Origin: Acanthornis magna | Lineage: Eukaryota; Chordata; Aves; Passeriformes; Acanthizidae | Direction of reading: 5' to 3' | Assembly: GCA_036785705.1 (NCBI GenBank) | Contig: JAWUZG010000084.1 | Span: 17,435,501-17,499,500, forward strand | Length of the DNA: 64,000 nt | Shown: piece after piece, positions 45,101 through 51,535 of the stretch | Layout of the letters: each line of letters begins with the position of its first letter | How positions within the stretch are numbered: position 1 is the stretch's first letter | Position numbers and translations under genes: made by a program | Notes under the pieces: generated by a model | What the model saw: only the letters and a program-made list of their open reading frames with translations | The model's database searches: none | What the model was told of the DNA's origin: nothing

Positions 45101-47399
45101 GGCACCTAAGCCTTGTTACTAAGCGGCATTTTGTGCTTTGAAGGTGTGAAGCCTAGCTCCCAGAGAGTCTGTTATGGCTGCCAGGGCTCAACAGTTCTTT
45201 CAGTCAAACAAGGTCATAGTCTGGAAATTCAGGAAGTAAAGAACATACCATCAGTGTCTAGCTGAGAAAATTTTATTTATAGCTATTACTCAGCATCAGA
45301 ATAAGAATTCTGTGGCAGAGGCAGGACAAAAAATGATGCATCTGTTGCGCTAATGGTTAGACTATGTATTCACTTCCCTGCTGTCCCCTTTGTTCATATT
45401 TCCTTTCCTTTAATGCAAGAGCTGAAGGGAGGGTATTCAAACAGCTTCTCTTGTCTCTGAAGAGTGCACCTCATCTTTGGGGAGAAAACTAGTGTAAGAG
45501 CTTCTGAAAACTAAGTGTACATACACTTAAGTGAGTTAGTTTTTGAGTTGTTTTTCTATGCAGGAGTAATGTTTGTCACTATTGTGAGTGGATGTGGATG
45601 TAAGGTATTTTTGTTTGTAACTCAAGCCCAATTGCAGTTTTATATTAAAATAGGTCTGGATCATTACTCGAGGGAAGAGGGCACTCATGTGGGTAGGAGC
45701 TAGATGAGTGTGGCTTGGCGTTAGAGTCTTCTGTTTGTCTTGCTGATCCTGAGACAATTTCAACAGAAAGAAACTGTTTCTTGCTCTTCTCCTCCAGGAT
45801 GTACCACTAATAAGCCTAGCAAACATCTTCCACAACGCAAAACTCTGGAATGATGCCATCATTGTGGCTACCATGGCAGTGGAAATAGCGCCGCACTTTG
45901 TGGTTAATCATTTCACACTGGCAAATGTCTATGTAGCAATGGTGAGTGTACTGTTGCCCAGTTATAGCTGGTTTTGGGACACTATTTACATGTTTATAAA
46001 AACCTTGTTCTCACAAATAATTGTGAAGGAGCAGTGTTCAAGAAATTGGGGTAGAATCATCAAGAAGGAATATCTTTAGAAAGACAAAACTTTTTATTAC
46101 TTATTTTACTATTACTCATTTGGTACTTTAGGCCAACATTTTTATAAGATGGCTTAAGAATGCTGTGTGCAAAGCTTTGTTAAGACAGTAGCCAACAATT
46201 GGTAATTTGGGCTGGCCACCCATCTAACCACAGGATATTTTTATAATACTGGAAAATTAATGATGAATTTGGTCTCTGAAGAGCTAAGCTTGGAATAATA
46301 AGTAAAACCCAGTTCGCAGCTGTGGTGAACAAACACAAGGGAAGTTCAGTTTCAATATCTGGATTATCAATGCCCAAAATAATTTGCAGATTGAACTCAA
46401 ATTTCTTCATACCGTCTCTATATACTATTAAAATGCACATTTTTTAAAAATCAAGACTTTACAACTCACCTTGATCTTGTTAGTGTTTATAATATGGCTG
46501 GAAATTAATGTTATCTCTACTGCATAACTAAAGTTACCTAGAAAAGGAACTTAAGAGAAGAAGGTAAGTATTGAAAGTGACTGAAAACCCCAGAATGTTT
46601 TGGGTCTTTTCTCCTCTCATTTTTCTTCTAATACACTATGGGATGTTGACATGCACTCCTAGTTAATAAAAAAGCAGGGTGGCATAGGTAATGAGATTTC
46701 AGCTGTACAAAAATAGATGCTATTTCCACATGAATGCTTCTAACTACCAACCTGGAGTCCAGCTTATCAATTGAAATTGTCTAGCCATTGTATGCTCTTT
46801 AAGTTTTGGGGGGGGTTTTGTTGAGTTTTTACTCTTTACATTGAGTAATCTTTTAAAAATAATTTCAGGTTGTTTCTAAAAATGTTGGCTTTTCAGAAAA
46901 GTTGATGGTTTTGCATTGTCCATGATTTTAAAGCTTTGATCTATGCAAATTCTGACTGAAATCTGTTTTTAAAAGTTACTCTCACAGCAAGAATACAAAG
47001 ATGTACTATTAAAAAGGCAAGAACATTGGTCAATAATTCTTAGCAATAATTTGACTCCTTTCCATGAATTATGCAGAAATGAGTCATTAGCCCAAGAAAA
47101 TATCGGTTATTTGCAGGAGAAGGAGAAAAATCCTAAATCACAAGGATTGGTTCAGTTACTTTTGTGCATACCATACTACACAACTGGTTGGGATGGGAAA
47201 GGCATGGCAAATGTGTTTACTGTTTTTAGAATCTGACTCTTTTACACTGTGGTTTCTTTCTTCACAGGAAGAGTTTGAAAAGGCTATGAAATGGTATGAG
47301 TCAACACTAAAGCTTCAGCCAGAGTTTGCCCCAGCAAAGAATCGAATCCGCACCATTCAGTGTCATTTACTTCTGAAAAAAGAGCGACGGTCTCCTTAG
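6043..47399 (+). CDS. TTC17: TTC17, tetratricopeptide repeat protein 17 (24 coding exons, 5' partial)
   Basis: Twenty-four exons join in frame into 1,144 residues and a TAG stop. Identification rests on the match, from memory, to vertebrate TTC17: VDSPMNL and RQETTVNYLKELE at the start, SSWVLYNMASFYWRIKNEP in the middle, and CHLLLKKERRSP at the end. Family knowledge: TTC17 binds CATIP and is reported to act in actin polymerisation and primary ciliogenesis; TPR arrays serve as protein-binding scaffolds. Layout: N-terminal region (1-168), TPR module 1 (169-290), charged possibly coiled-coil segment (280-353), linker with a conserved C-rich stretch (354-400), TPR module 2 (562-690), acidic linker (699-1013), TPR module 3 (1014-1144). 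The start codon and any signal peptide lie on an upstream exon outside the window. No frameshift or premature stop is seen. All introns are GT-AG except intron 12, which is GC-AG. The coordinates given span introns; the exons are listed separately. Confidence 0.97.
6133..7454 (+). other. TTC17: TTC17 intron 2
   Basis: 1,322 bp, AT-rich, GTAAAG to CTACAG. It holds a 26-bp tandem duplication at 6974-7025 and a 14-base T run near 7337. Otherwise nothing is recognisable. Confidence 0.85.
6974..7025. repeat. 26-bp tandem duplication
   Basis: Two adjacent 26-base units, both opening TTTCACATGTACTCATG, at 6974-6999 and 7000-7025. They differ at a few positions near the ends. This is a short local duplication in intron 2. 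Confidence 0.8.
7455..7624 (+). CDS. TTC17: TTC17 exon 3
   Basis: 170 nt, phase 0 in, two bases of a codon out. It follows a T-rich tract and CTACAG and ends at CCG with donor GTAATA. It encodes KQLVAQKIHIEENEDRDTG and then a conserved stretch ending LYDGTYITLESKDI. The split codon with exon 4 gives Arg where I recall Ser in human. The 982-bp intron after it shows nothing recognisable. Confidence 0.95.
7625..8607 (+). other. TTC17: TTC17 intron 3
   Basis: 983 bp, GTAATA to CCTCAG, AT-rich. I see no repeat or exon in it. Confidence 0.85.
8608..8719 (+). CDS. TTC17: TTC17 exon 4
   Basis: 112 nt: one base completes the split codon, then 37 codons, leaving in phase 0 at donor GTAAGT. It encodes PEDYIDTKSPVPPDLQQP, then CTKVLDLPYSIHAFQHLR. 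The PEDYID and YSIHAFQHLR blocks are conserved family landmarks. The intron after it is 1,140 bp. Confidence 0.95.
8720..9859 (+). other. TTC17: TTC17 intron 4
   Basis: 1,140 bp, GTAAGT to TTTTAG. The only feature seen is the AT-rich simple repeat at 9319-9380. Confidence 0.85.
9319..9380. repeat. AT-rich degenerate tandem repeat (TTGATATTTATC-like)
   Basis: Several imperfect copies of TTGATATTTAT(C/T) and a TCTATATCTATC variant follow one another in about 60 bp. It looks like a decayed minisatellite or microsatellite. Confidence 0.65.
9860..9991 (+). CDS. TTC17: TTC17 exon 5
   Basis: 44 codons, phase 0 on both sides (acceptor TTTTAG, donor GTAAGA). It reads GVQERVNLSAPLLPKEDPIF, then TYLSRRLGRSIEEIGHRIYDGLMK. 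It covers residues 125-168 and leads directly into the first TPR module. It contains an NLS sequon (Asn-Leu-Ser). The following intron is 703 bp with nothing recognisable. Confidence 0.95.
10695..10804 (+). CDS. TTC17: TTC17 exon 6 (TPR 1 of module 1)
   Basis: 110 nt starting in phase 0 at NSSSW (residues 169-173) after CTGCAG, ending two bases into a codon at GTAAGT. It carries WVLYNMASFYWRIKN and VVECAMRALHFSS, the two helices of a TPR. The start at N-x-S-S-W is the exact counterpart of exon 23, which starts at NQTSW in the third module. The intron after it is 286 bp. Confidence 0.95.
11091..11235 (+). CDS. TTC17: TTC17 exon 7 (TPR 2 and first helix of TPR 3, module 1)
   Basis: 145 nt: one base of the Arg codon plus 48 codons, leaving in phase 0 at donor GTAAAT. 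It encodes KDIALVNLANILHRAHFSAD, then AAIVVHAALDYSDFFTSYY and TLGNIYA. The NLAN and LGN-x-Y signatures are typical TPR packing positions. The 377-bp intron after it is AT-rich without recognisable content. Confidence 0.95.
11613..11752 (+). CDS. TTC17: TTC17 exon 8 (end of module 1, start of charged helix)
   Basis: 140 nt, phase 0 in, two bases out. It reads MLGEYNHSVLCYDHALQAKP, then GFEQAVKRKHAVLCQQKLEQ and KLEAQH. The first part completes TPR 3 and the capping helix with its terminal Cys (residue 287). The rest begins a long charged helix. Donor GTAACT; the following intron is only 233 bp. Confidence 0.95.
11986..12146 (+). CDS. TTC17: TTC17 exon 9 (charged helical, possible coiled-coil segment)
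   Basis: 161 nt, one base in and one base out. It encodes SLQRTLNELKEYQKQHDHY, then LRQQDVLDKYKLIQEEQIL and RNIIHETQMAKEAQL. It is rich in Glu, Gln, Lys and Leu with no Pro or Gly, so a continuous helix or coiled coil over residues about 280-353 is likely. The acceptor TTCAAG is weak in sequence but sits after a T-rich tract. Donor GTACAA; the following intron is 310 bp. Confidence 0.94.
12457..12569 (+). CDS. TTC17: TTC17 exon 10 (conserved linker motif)
   Basis: 113 nt: two bases complete a Gly codon, then 37 codons. It encodes NHQICRLGNQQHSLHCQWDQ, then PVRYHRGDIFENVEYVQ. The paired cysteines (ICR and LHC) and the CQWDQPVRYHRGDIFENV block match the vertebrate family closely. The donor GTTTGT departs from the usual GTRAGT. 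The 935-bp intron after it shows nothing notable. Confidence 0.94.
12570..13504 (+). other. TTC17: TTC17 intron 10
   Basis: 935 bp, opening with the weak donor GTTTGT and closing with TTTCTAG. It has a T run near 13370 and a G-rich CAGGGCGGGGGG patch near 13423; nothing else is seen. Confidence 0.8.
13505..13645 (+). CDS. TTC17: TTC17 exon 11 (Ser-rich linker)
   Basis: 47 codons, phase 0 on both sides (acceptor TTCTAG, donor GTGAGT). It begins FGEDSSTSSMTSMNLDLHAN and ends VVSVWSVESNR. This Ser-rich segment differs most from the mammalian sequence as I recall it and is probably disordered. The donor is followed by a second GTGA four bases on, a possible minor alternative site. The following intron is 403 bp. 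Confidence 0.92.
14049..14164 (+). CDS. TTC17: TTC17 exon 12 (ends at a GC donor)
   Basis: 116 nt, phase 0 in, two bases out. It encodes DKQHILWPQRSECMKSFPK, then IPDPEELPTYFLPPENRGF. The ELPTYFLPPEN block is conserved. The only junction that keeps the frame and the match to the family is CAG followed by GCAAGT, so this exon uses a GC rather than a GT donor. AG plus the A that opens exon 13 gives the conserved Arg. Confidence 0.93.
14165..14170 (+). other. TTC17: GC splice donor of TTC17 intron 12
   Basis: The first six intron bases are GCAAGT after an exon ending in CAG. Apart from T to C at intron position 2 this is a perfect donor consensus, as is usual for GC-AG introns. The acceptor is TTGCTAG at 15260-15266. 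No GT nearby joins to exon 13 in frame without losing conserved residues. Confidence 0.88.
14171..15266 (+). other. TTC17: TTC17 intron 12 (after the GC donor)
   Basis: The intron totals 1,102 bp from 14165 and ends TTGCTAG. It is AT-rich with no recognisable repeat. Open frames running on from exon 12 into it are unspliced read-through. Confidence 0.8.
15267..15441 (+). CDS. TTC17: TTC17 exon 13
   Basis: 175 nt: one base completes Arg, then 58 codons, leaving in phase 0 at GTAAGA. It opens with IQPVLNIPRDTVEHEDAQAP and ends with LVKELDTNLDLKFRMPDDR and ARQ. The PDCS-ITD and LVKEL...MPDD blocks match the family. The acidic first half is variable. The following intron is 519 bp with nothing recognisable. 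Confidence 0.93.
15961..16038 (+). CDS. TTC17: TTC17 exon 14
   Basis: 26 codons, phase 0 on both sides (acceptor TTCCAG, donor GTACGT). It reads VLHSRINNETVTLTKIGVF followed by LDHAMKK. SRINN is conserved and the rest is divergent. It leads into TPR module 2 and is a symmetric exon, so it could be skipped without a frameshift. Confidence 0.92.
16039..18193 (+). other. TTC17: TTC17 intron 14
   Basis: 2,155 bp, GTACGT to CTATAG. A pyrimidine-rich stretch runs from about 16338 to 16432, with repeated CCTCC, CTTCC and CCC blocks. I see no other structure. Confidence 0.8.
18194..18418 (+). CDS. TTC17: TTC17 exon 15 (TPRs 1-2 of module 2)
   Basis: 75 codons, phase 0 on both sides (acceptor CTATAG, donor GTAAGA). 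It includes WLVLNEAGLYWRAVGNSTF, then AITCLQKAYNLAPHEYQDI, PLVNLANLLFHYGLHSDAS and RLLLKALAINASE. Two complete TPRs lie on one exon, whereas modules 1 and 3 have an intron between them at this point. Trp 567, YWR, Cys 589 and NLAN 608-611 align with the other modules. Confidence 0.96.
18419..20533 (+). other. TTC17: TTC17 intron 15
   Basis: 2,115 bp, GTAAGA to TTTACAG, AT-rich. AACTGCTAAATTAC occurs twice within about 40 bp near 19778-19815. No other recognisable content. Confidence 0.8.
20534..20720 (+). CDS. TTC17: TTC17 exon 16 (TPR 3 of module 2)
   Basis: 187 nt, phase 0 in, one base out at donor GTAAGC. It reads PLTFLSLGNAYLAQNNISG, then ALQAFRHALDLTTKCLECES and SLKMIRCLQFYPFLYNITSS and VCS. 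It completes the third TPR and the capping helix with its terminal Cys (682). A CLEC pair (Cys 670 and 673) and the YPFLYNITS block follow family sequence. The next exon is 16.3 kb away. Confidence 0.96.
20721..36992 (+). other. TTC17: TTC17 intron 16 (16.3 kb)
   Basis: This is by far the longest complete intron here, about 40% of the span from exon 2 to exon 25. It opens GTAAGC and closes TTTCAG before the symmetric exon 17. I see no convincing exon, RNA gene, or young repeat in it. Open frames at 28448-28828 (126 codons) and 35980-36378 (132 codons) are the longest but lack homology, splice sites and compositional signal. Its length and lack of obvious repeats leave room for regulatory elements, which I cannot identify by eye. 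Confidence 0.8.
36993..37154 (+). CDS. TTC17: TTC17 exon 17 (symmetric 162-nt exon, probable cassette)
   Basis: 162 nt, phase 1 on both sides, acceptor CTTTCAG and donor GTAAGT. It encodes HCHEKNADGSYGKEKYYDDH, then an acidic stretch ending SSARDPSFLRLE. HCHEK and LRLE match one human isoform as I recall it, while the middle is divergent. Skipping it joins exon 16 to 18 in frame (CS-D-KVTAES), so inclusion is likely regulated. The segment is Asp/Glu/Tyr-rich and probably disordered. Confidence 0.87.
37515..37765 (+). CDS. TTC17: TTC17 exon 18 (acidic linker)
   Basis: 251 nt: two bases plus 83 codons, leaving in phase 0 at GTAAGT. It begins KVTAESNGSEGVEGLEDDQ and contains MSEEMLALVDEFENSWPQE, VKGRRMDLQGIRVLKKGSQD and SCFGDCGDDDEAEW. 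MSEE-LALVDEF and RR-DLQGIRVLKKG are strongly conserved and may be binding motifs within an otherwise acidic linker. Introns 17 (360 bp) and 18 (598 bp) on either side show nothing recognisable. Confidence 0.95.
38364..38529 (+). CDS. TTC17: TTC17 exon 19 (basic then acidic linker)
   Basis: 166 nt, phase 0 in, one base out at donor GTAACC. It starts ITFQVKRLKKPKAESLDLQE and ends TALEISGPKIPSPGPI. ITFQVKR and LEI-GPK-SPGP are conserved. KRLKKPK is a short basic cluster. The middle is variable and acidic. Confidence 0.93.
39535..39725 (-). repeat. L2/MIR-like ancient fragment, antisense
   Basis: On the + strand it shows TCTTAACATTCCTGTGAGGC, then GCATCCTCTTTTGCAAGAAC, then TTAAGTAACAAATTGAAGGT. 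These parallel the common L2/MIR tail in antisense (cattcctgtgaggtag...catcctcattttacagatgagg...ttaagtaacttgcccaaggt). The match is from memory and strongly diverged. Confidence 0.5.
40230..40410 (+). repeat. MIR-like SINE fragment, sense
   Basis: AAGCAAGTTATTTAACCTTT, then CCTTGCTTCTCTGCAAAATG and GGAGAGTTAAA, follow the MIR core and tail (gggcaagtcacttaacctct...tcatctgtaaaatggggata). The downstream part continues plausibly towards the MIR 3' end. Mammal-wide and amniote MIR copies are scarce but present in birds. Confidence 0.55.
40869..40989 (+). CDS. TTC17: TTC17 exon 20
   Basis: 121 nt, two bases in, two bases out at donor GTGAGT. It reads KRRDYRSLGWPSPDECLKLR, then RVELTTVASTWLAVSAKNI. 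The GWPSPDECLKLR block is a family signature. Acceptor TCTCAAG. The following intron is 323 bp with nothing recognisable. Confidence 0.95.
41313..41472 (+). CDS. TTC17: TTC17 exon 21
   Basis: 160 nt: one base completes Asp, then 53 codons, leaving in phase 0 at GTATGC. It reads ITEHIDFATQLQEPAMEPLC, then NPNLPASMHTLDHLQGVSS and RASLHYTGESQLKE. Almost every residue matches the mammalian protein as recalled. The following intron is 465 bp. Confidence 0.95.
41938..42021 (+). CDS. TTC17: TTC17 exon 22
   Basis: 28 codons, phase 0 on both sides (acceptor TCCACAG, donor GTATGT). It reads VLQNLGKDHYSPQSLEQVG followed by TRIAKALEK. It forms the helical lead-in to the third TPR module. Confidence 0.95.
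42022..43502 (+). other. TTC17: TTC17 intron 22
   Basis: 1,481 bp, GTATGT to TTGCCAG. Nothing recognisable; frames that run on from exon 22 end in the intron and are read-through. Confidence 0.8.
43503..43622 (+). CDS. TTC17: TTC17 exon 23 (TPR 1 of module 3)
   Basis: 40 codons, phase 0 on both sides (acceptor TTGCCAG, donor GTGTGT). It reads NQTSWVLSSMAALYWRVKG, then QGKKAIDCLRQALHYAPHH and MK. It starts at the same position relative to the conserved Trp as exon 6. In the 17 residues that open the helix, 10 are identical to module 1. Confidence 0.96.
43623..45797 (+). other. TTC17: TTC17 intron 23
   Basis: 2,175 bp, GTGTGT to CTCCAG. I see no repeat, exon or RNA gene in it. Confidence 0.8.
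45798..45941 (+). CDS. TTC17: TTC17 exon 24 (TPR 2 and first helix of TPR 3, module 3)
   Basis: 48 codons, phase 0 on both sides (acceptor CTCCAG, donor GTGAGT). It reads DVPLISLANIFHNAKLWND, then AIIVATMAVEIAPHFVVNHF and TLANVYVAM. It is the counterpart of exon 7, with SLAN replacing NLAN and LAN replacing LGN at the third-TPR position. Confidence 0.96.
45942..47267 (+). other. TTC17: TTC17 intron 24
   Basis: 1,326 bp, GTGAGT to TTCACAG. AT-rich, with a run of nine Gs near 46808; nothing else recognisable. Confidence 0.8.
47268..47399 (+). CDS. TTC17: TTC17 exon 25 (last coding exon, TAG stop)
   Basis: 43 codons plus TAG at 47397-47399, acceptor TTCACAG. It reads EEFEKAMKWYESTLKLQPEF, then APAKNRIRTIQCHLLLKKER and RSP. 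It completes the ninth TPR and the capping helix with its Cys (1133). The basic KKERRSP tail is the conserved C-terminus of the family. Confidence 0.96.
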   Translation, partial: EEFEKAMKWYESTLKLQPEFAPAKNRIRTIQCHLLLKKERRSP

Positions 47400-48345
47400 A
47401 GATCAGCATCTTTCTCTTTTTTAAAATGTCATTATTCTCTACTCTGCTCTTAAGTGTGCTAAGATAAATTGATGGATCAAAATTGTTAACAAGACTGTTA
47501 AAAAGAGATGGGATTTGGATCAAGGGGTCTTTTATTATTTTTTTGTCAAATATAGGAGCATCTTTGGAAAATATATTTCACAGACCATAATTTTAAAACA
47601 TCCGTGTAAATATTAAACCAAGAAACTTCCATGAGTCCATGACCACCTGTAACAGGACCTAGGCACTGTTAGTTTTTCCGTAATGCTCAGATTGGCATCA
47701 GCATCCAAAATAACTTGCTTCATGTCTTATAATCTAAGCCACTGGAAATGCAAAGCACAAACCCATATGAAATAGTAAGAAAAGATAATCAGCAATTCAT
47801 CCATGTGAAACTCATGCTTTGGCCAGTCTTGTTCACTCCATACCATATTACCTGCTTTTTTGGAAGGAGAGGAACAGACTTCTAAATGTTTATTAAAAAA
47901 CCAGGAGAAACATGAAGCATTTTTGGAATTGTTTGTTTCTGTTGGGGGGTGAGGAGGAAGGAACAGCAGGACCCTAAAGTCAAAGTAGTTTTTAATCTTA
48001 CTTGCAGGAAAAAAAAATATTGGTAAAAATCCCAATACGATGTTTTATATTTGTCTGTATATTCATAGCCCTCTGCCTCCCTGAGTGGTTGATTTACTAA
48101 TTCTTTATTCACTATATTTCTAGCCGTTTTGGAATAAGGTGCAAGTTTATGCTCAACCCTGAGCCATACTTTCAGCTGCCAAGGAGGAGGAGGGAGATGG
48201 TGTCAAGGTATCAACAGCAAAAAAGTCAGGTGGAAAATTTCCAAATCAGTTCTGTCTTTGGTTGGTGGAGGACATGATTCTCCAGAATCAAAAAGGGCAC
48301 ATATTTGAAATAAAATAAATTGTTTATGAACAGCTCACAGCTTCT
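47400..48345 (+). other. TTC17: TTC17 3' UTR (predicted)
   Basis: About 0.94 kb of moderately AT-rich sequence runs from the stop to the first strong polyadenylation signals. No intron or further ORF is convincing. The 3' end is inferred from AATAAA and a downstream GT-rich stretch, not from transcript data. Confidence 0.6.
48309..48319 (+). terminator. TTC17: Two overlapping AATAAA polyadenylation signals
   Basis: AATAAAATAAA gives AATAAA at 48309-48314 and again at 48314-48319. A GT-rich stretch (CTGTGTGTC) lies about 35-40 bases further on, as expected for cleavage near 48335-48345. It is the first canonical AATAAA pair I see after the stop codon. Confidence 0.6.
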
Positions 48346-48394
48346 CCTGTACTGTGTGTCATGCGCCACTTAGCTACAGCCGTTCCTTGTGAGC

Positions 48395-48530
48395 AGACTG
48401 ATCTCGGAGCCAGGAAAGCCCTGATCACTCCTGATCAGCCAATGATTTCATGCATACCCTTGGAAAATTCCTTTCACCTCTTTCTTTGACTCTTTCTGTG
48501 GCAGAAGATAAGGAAAAGTTAACTAACTCA
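48395..48530 (+). repeat. MIR-like SINE remnant
   Basis: ACCCTTGGAAAATTCCTTTC, then ACCTCTTTCTTTGACTC and GAAGATAAGGAAAAGTTAA, resemble a decayed MIR core (cttgggcaagtcacttaacctct...cctcagtttc...). Divergence is high, so this is tentative. Confidence 0.35.
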
Positions 48531-51429
48531 GCTGTCATGTAACCCAGTCTTCAGCTTTTAGTGTTAAACAAGCTTCTTAGTGATTCTTTTTAAAGTACTA
48601 ACAATACTTATGAATTATTGGGTATTTTTTCTCCCCCAATATTTTTCCTCTCTCATTGATACAAATTAAGAGCAAGTATGGCAGTGGTGGAAACTGTGAC
48701 ATCAGTGTAGTTTTCATAATACTGGAACTTACTACTTCATAAAAGGATCCCTGAATATTTTTATATATGACTGAAGAAGAGCAGTTCTAATGCAAATTTT
48801 ACCTCTGTTTTATTGCAAGTAATTTCCATTTATCTAGAAAGCCTGACAGAGGTATGAACAAGTGCTACTATTGGGTAGATTTTTATTAAAAATGGGTGAA
48901 TGTGTTAAATTTTTGTCAACAGAGTCAACAGCATGTCAAATTTTATTCTCTTCCCAGGGCTACTGGAAGGCTGAATGTTGTTGGCTGGAGACAGGCATAG
49001 CTGTATCTATATATAAACTCCAAGAGGAAGATCACTTTATGAAAGGTCTCATACACTACCACTAGGATCATGGGCTGGGATAATCAATTAGAGATTACTG
49101 ACATAGAGCTGTGGGAGGGGGAAACAGTAAGCAGGTGCAAGTAAATGCAAAGAATTTCCATTTGAGCTAGAAAAAAAAGAACAAAGGCTTTTCCTTGAAC
49201 TAAGTAATGTGCAGACAGGCTGCTATTATTCAGTTTTGTTAACTGGTCTGCTTCATTGTTACAGTGGTTTACAAGTAGTTGGGAGTCACTTAAACACATT
49301 TGGTAAGTCTTCCCATTTCTTGTGCTAGTTTTAAAATGTAGTATGCAAAAACTCAGCATGGTACAGAGGATGTACCTTACAACTTGGTTTCCCAATGTAT
49401 CGCATGGTTAAATCAAGTGGTTGCCGTGTGCTGAGCTCTTTCTTGCTGCATCTGTCTCAGTGATGATGGGACATGCTGGGATTTAAGTGAGGAGTAAGGC
49501 TGGTCCTTAAAACCTAAACCAGCAGTATGTGGAGCACAGGTGATCATCCATGGCTTTGACAAAAGATGGAATTAAAATAGACATTTTCTGGATCACCAAG
49601 GATTATGCTCATAACCAATATTGGTGGGCACTTGAAATTGGCCATTAATACTCAAGCCAGCATACATCTTGCTTACTACAGTGTTTACTGATTTACTTCT
49701 TGAAGAAATGCAACAAGATGCACTGTACACAGACATCATACAAAATGTAGGAAGAGTAAGATTTTGTGCGGCCATGCTGTAAATTGGCACCAAGGAGGTA
49801 GTGGGACATTGCTATTCTTGCTATCTTTGCATTTTCAGAGAATCTGCACATTACAAATAGTTCTTGAAAATTGCAGCAGTCTGATGATGGGGCTTTTTCT
49901 GAATCTTGATTAAGTACATAAATGTTTATTGCCTTAGTCCCATAAAATTTGTATGTACAGATGTTCATTTGCTACCTGGCTACTGTGTGCTCTCTCTGCT
50001 ATACAAGTAATTTTAAAATAGCCTGTGCTTTCCTCTTAACTGTATTTTCTGAAATTTTAGGTAATTCCTAGAAGTGTACTGCATAAGCAGTACATCCAAC
50101 TGAAGGAGGGAACCAAAAAGATCTACATGAGAGCATAAACTTGACCTAATGCTAGCAACAGTGTGTTTCTTACAGATTTCACCCACTGGTGAATCTGCTA
50201 GGGAATGCTGGCTTCTGCCCTTGGAGAAGGCTAATGGAGCACTCTCATCTTCATGCCTTCAACCCTGCTGTATAAATGCCAAGAAGTGGTGGGACTGCGT
50301 GGTTTGACTCTGTTCAAATGTTAGTCAATTAAAACTAATAATGCTGATCCTCTGAACAGAAAACAAGTTGGGGAACATGCTGAAGTGGAGGATGCTGAAT
50401 TTTTAAGAGCAAAGGTGTGATTCTCTGCAGGGTAAGTTAGCTATTTAGGGACTACATGCCTCTCCTATTTAAGCTATTTCAAAATAAGCTAAGGTGGTTG
50501 TCTAGGCTCTGTCTTTGATAAATGGAAAAAATCATTATCTTGAGAGGGTGATCTACCCTCCCCGTTGCAGAGCGTGACAAATTGTCTGTTCGAACTGCCT
50601 GTTCCTTTCCATTGACTGTTGAGATACCTTTGACAAACTGAACTTCAGTATGATTTCTAATAATGAGGCTTGGTAACTCATTTCACATTGACTGACTCTG
50701 CTAAACATATCACCAAAGTAGTCTGATTTAGGGATGACATAATCATAGGTAAATGGCAAAATCTTCTCCAAAAAAAGGAGATTTTCTCAGTTGATTTCAG
50801 AATATATCCAGAAATGAAGTACAGATGGGGGAAAAATTCTCCATTTGTTCACAGATAGCATCCTTAAAATCCTCAGCATCCTCACAGATAGCTTCTAAAG
50901 CTCCTGACATCCAGAGGCTTTTGAGGGAAAATGCTACAGGAAAAGAATCAGGCACTTCTATCTGTAAAGTGGTTGGATTTGATTCACTGTTGATACCTTA
51001 GTTGTACTGGTCAGGACTGCACTGGTGCCATACAAAAAAAGGAAACACCGAAATACTGTGTCAGCATCCACTGTGGCCATAGGATCCCATTCCAACAAGA
51101 GGTTTTAAAATGCAATGGAAATTGAGATCACCTGTGGGCACCTTTCATCACTTATGATAGAAAATGGCCATCAGAGAAGTTTTCTGATGCAGCTGACAGC
51201 TGTCTTTCCTTACGCTATAACCCTCCCTCTTTCCCTCTCACAGGAAGAGATTAAAAATGAACAACAAACCCGTAACCTCTCCCTAAGAATGGTATGATAT
51301 AGCTGAAGATGCTAATTGGTTCTGTTGGAATATTGTGATTCTTTTTCTTCCTGCAATTTGCAGTAGCTGCCATTAACTTTTCTGGCTACCAGTTTAGGAA
51401 CACCTGGATCTGGGCCCAGGATAGTAATG

Positions 51430-51535
51430 TTCCTACCCTTGTTGCTGTCCTGCTATATGACTTTAGGCAATGCATTTCCCCTCCTTGCTGTACCTCTGCC
51501 TCCCACACATTGTCTGATATCTTTTTAGAACATAT
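51430..51535 (+). repeat. MIR-like SINE remnant
   Basis: TGCTATATGACTTTAGGCAA, then TGCATTTCCCCTCC and GTACCTCTGCC, resemble the MIR segment tgctgtgtgaccttgggcaagtcacttcccctctctgtgcctc. The match is short and from memory. Confidence 0.45.
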
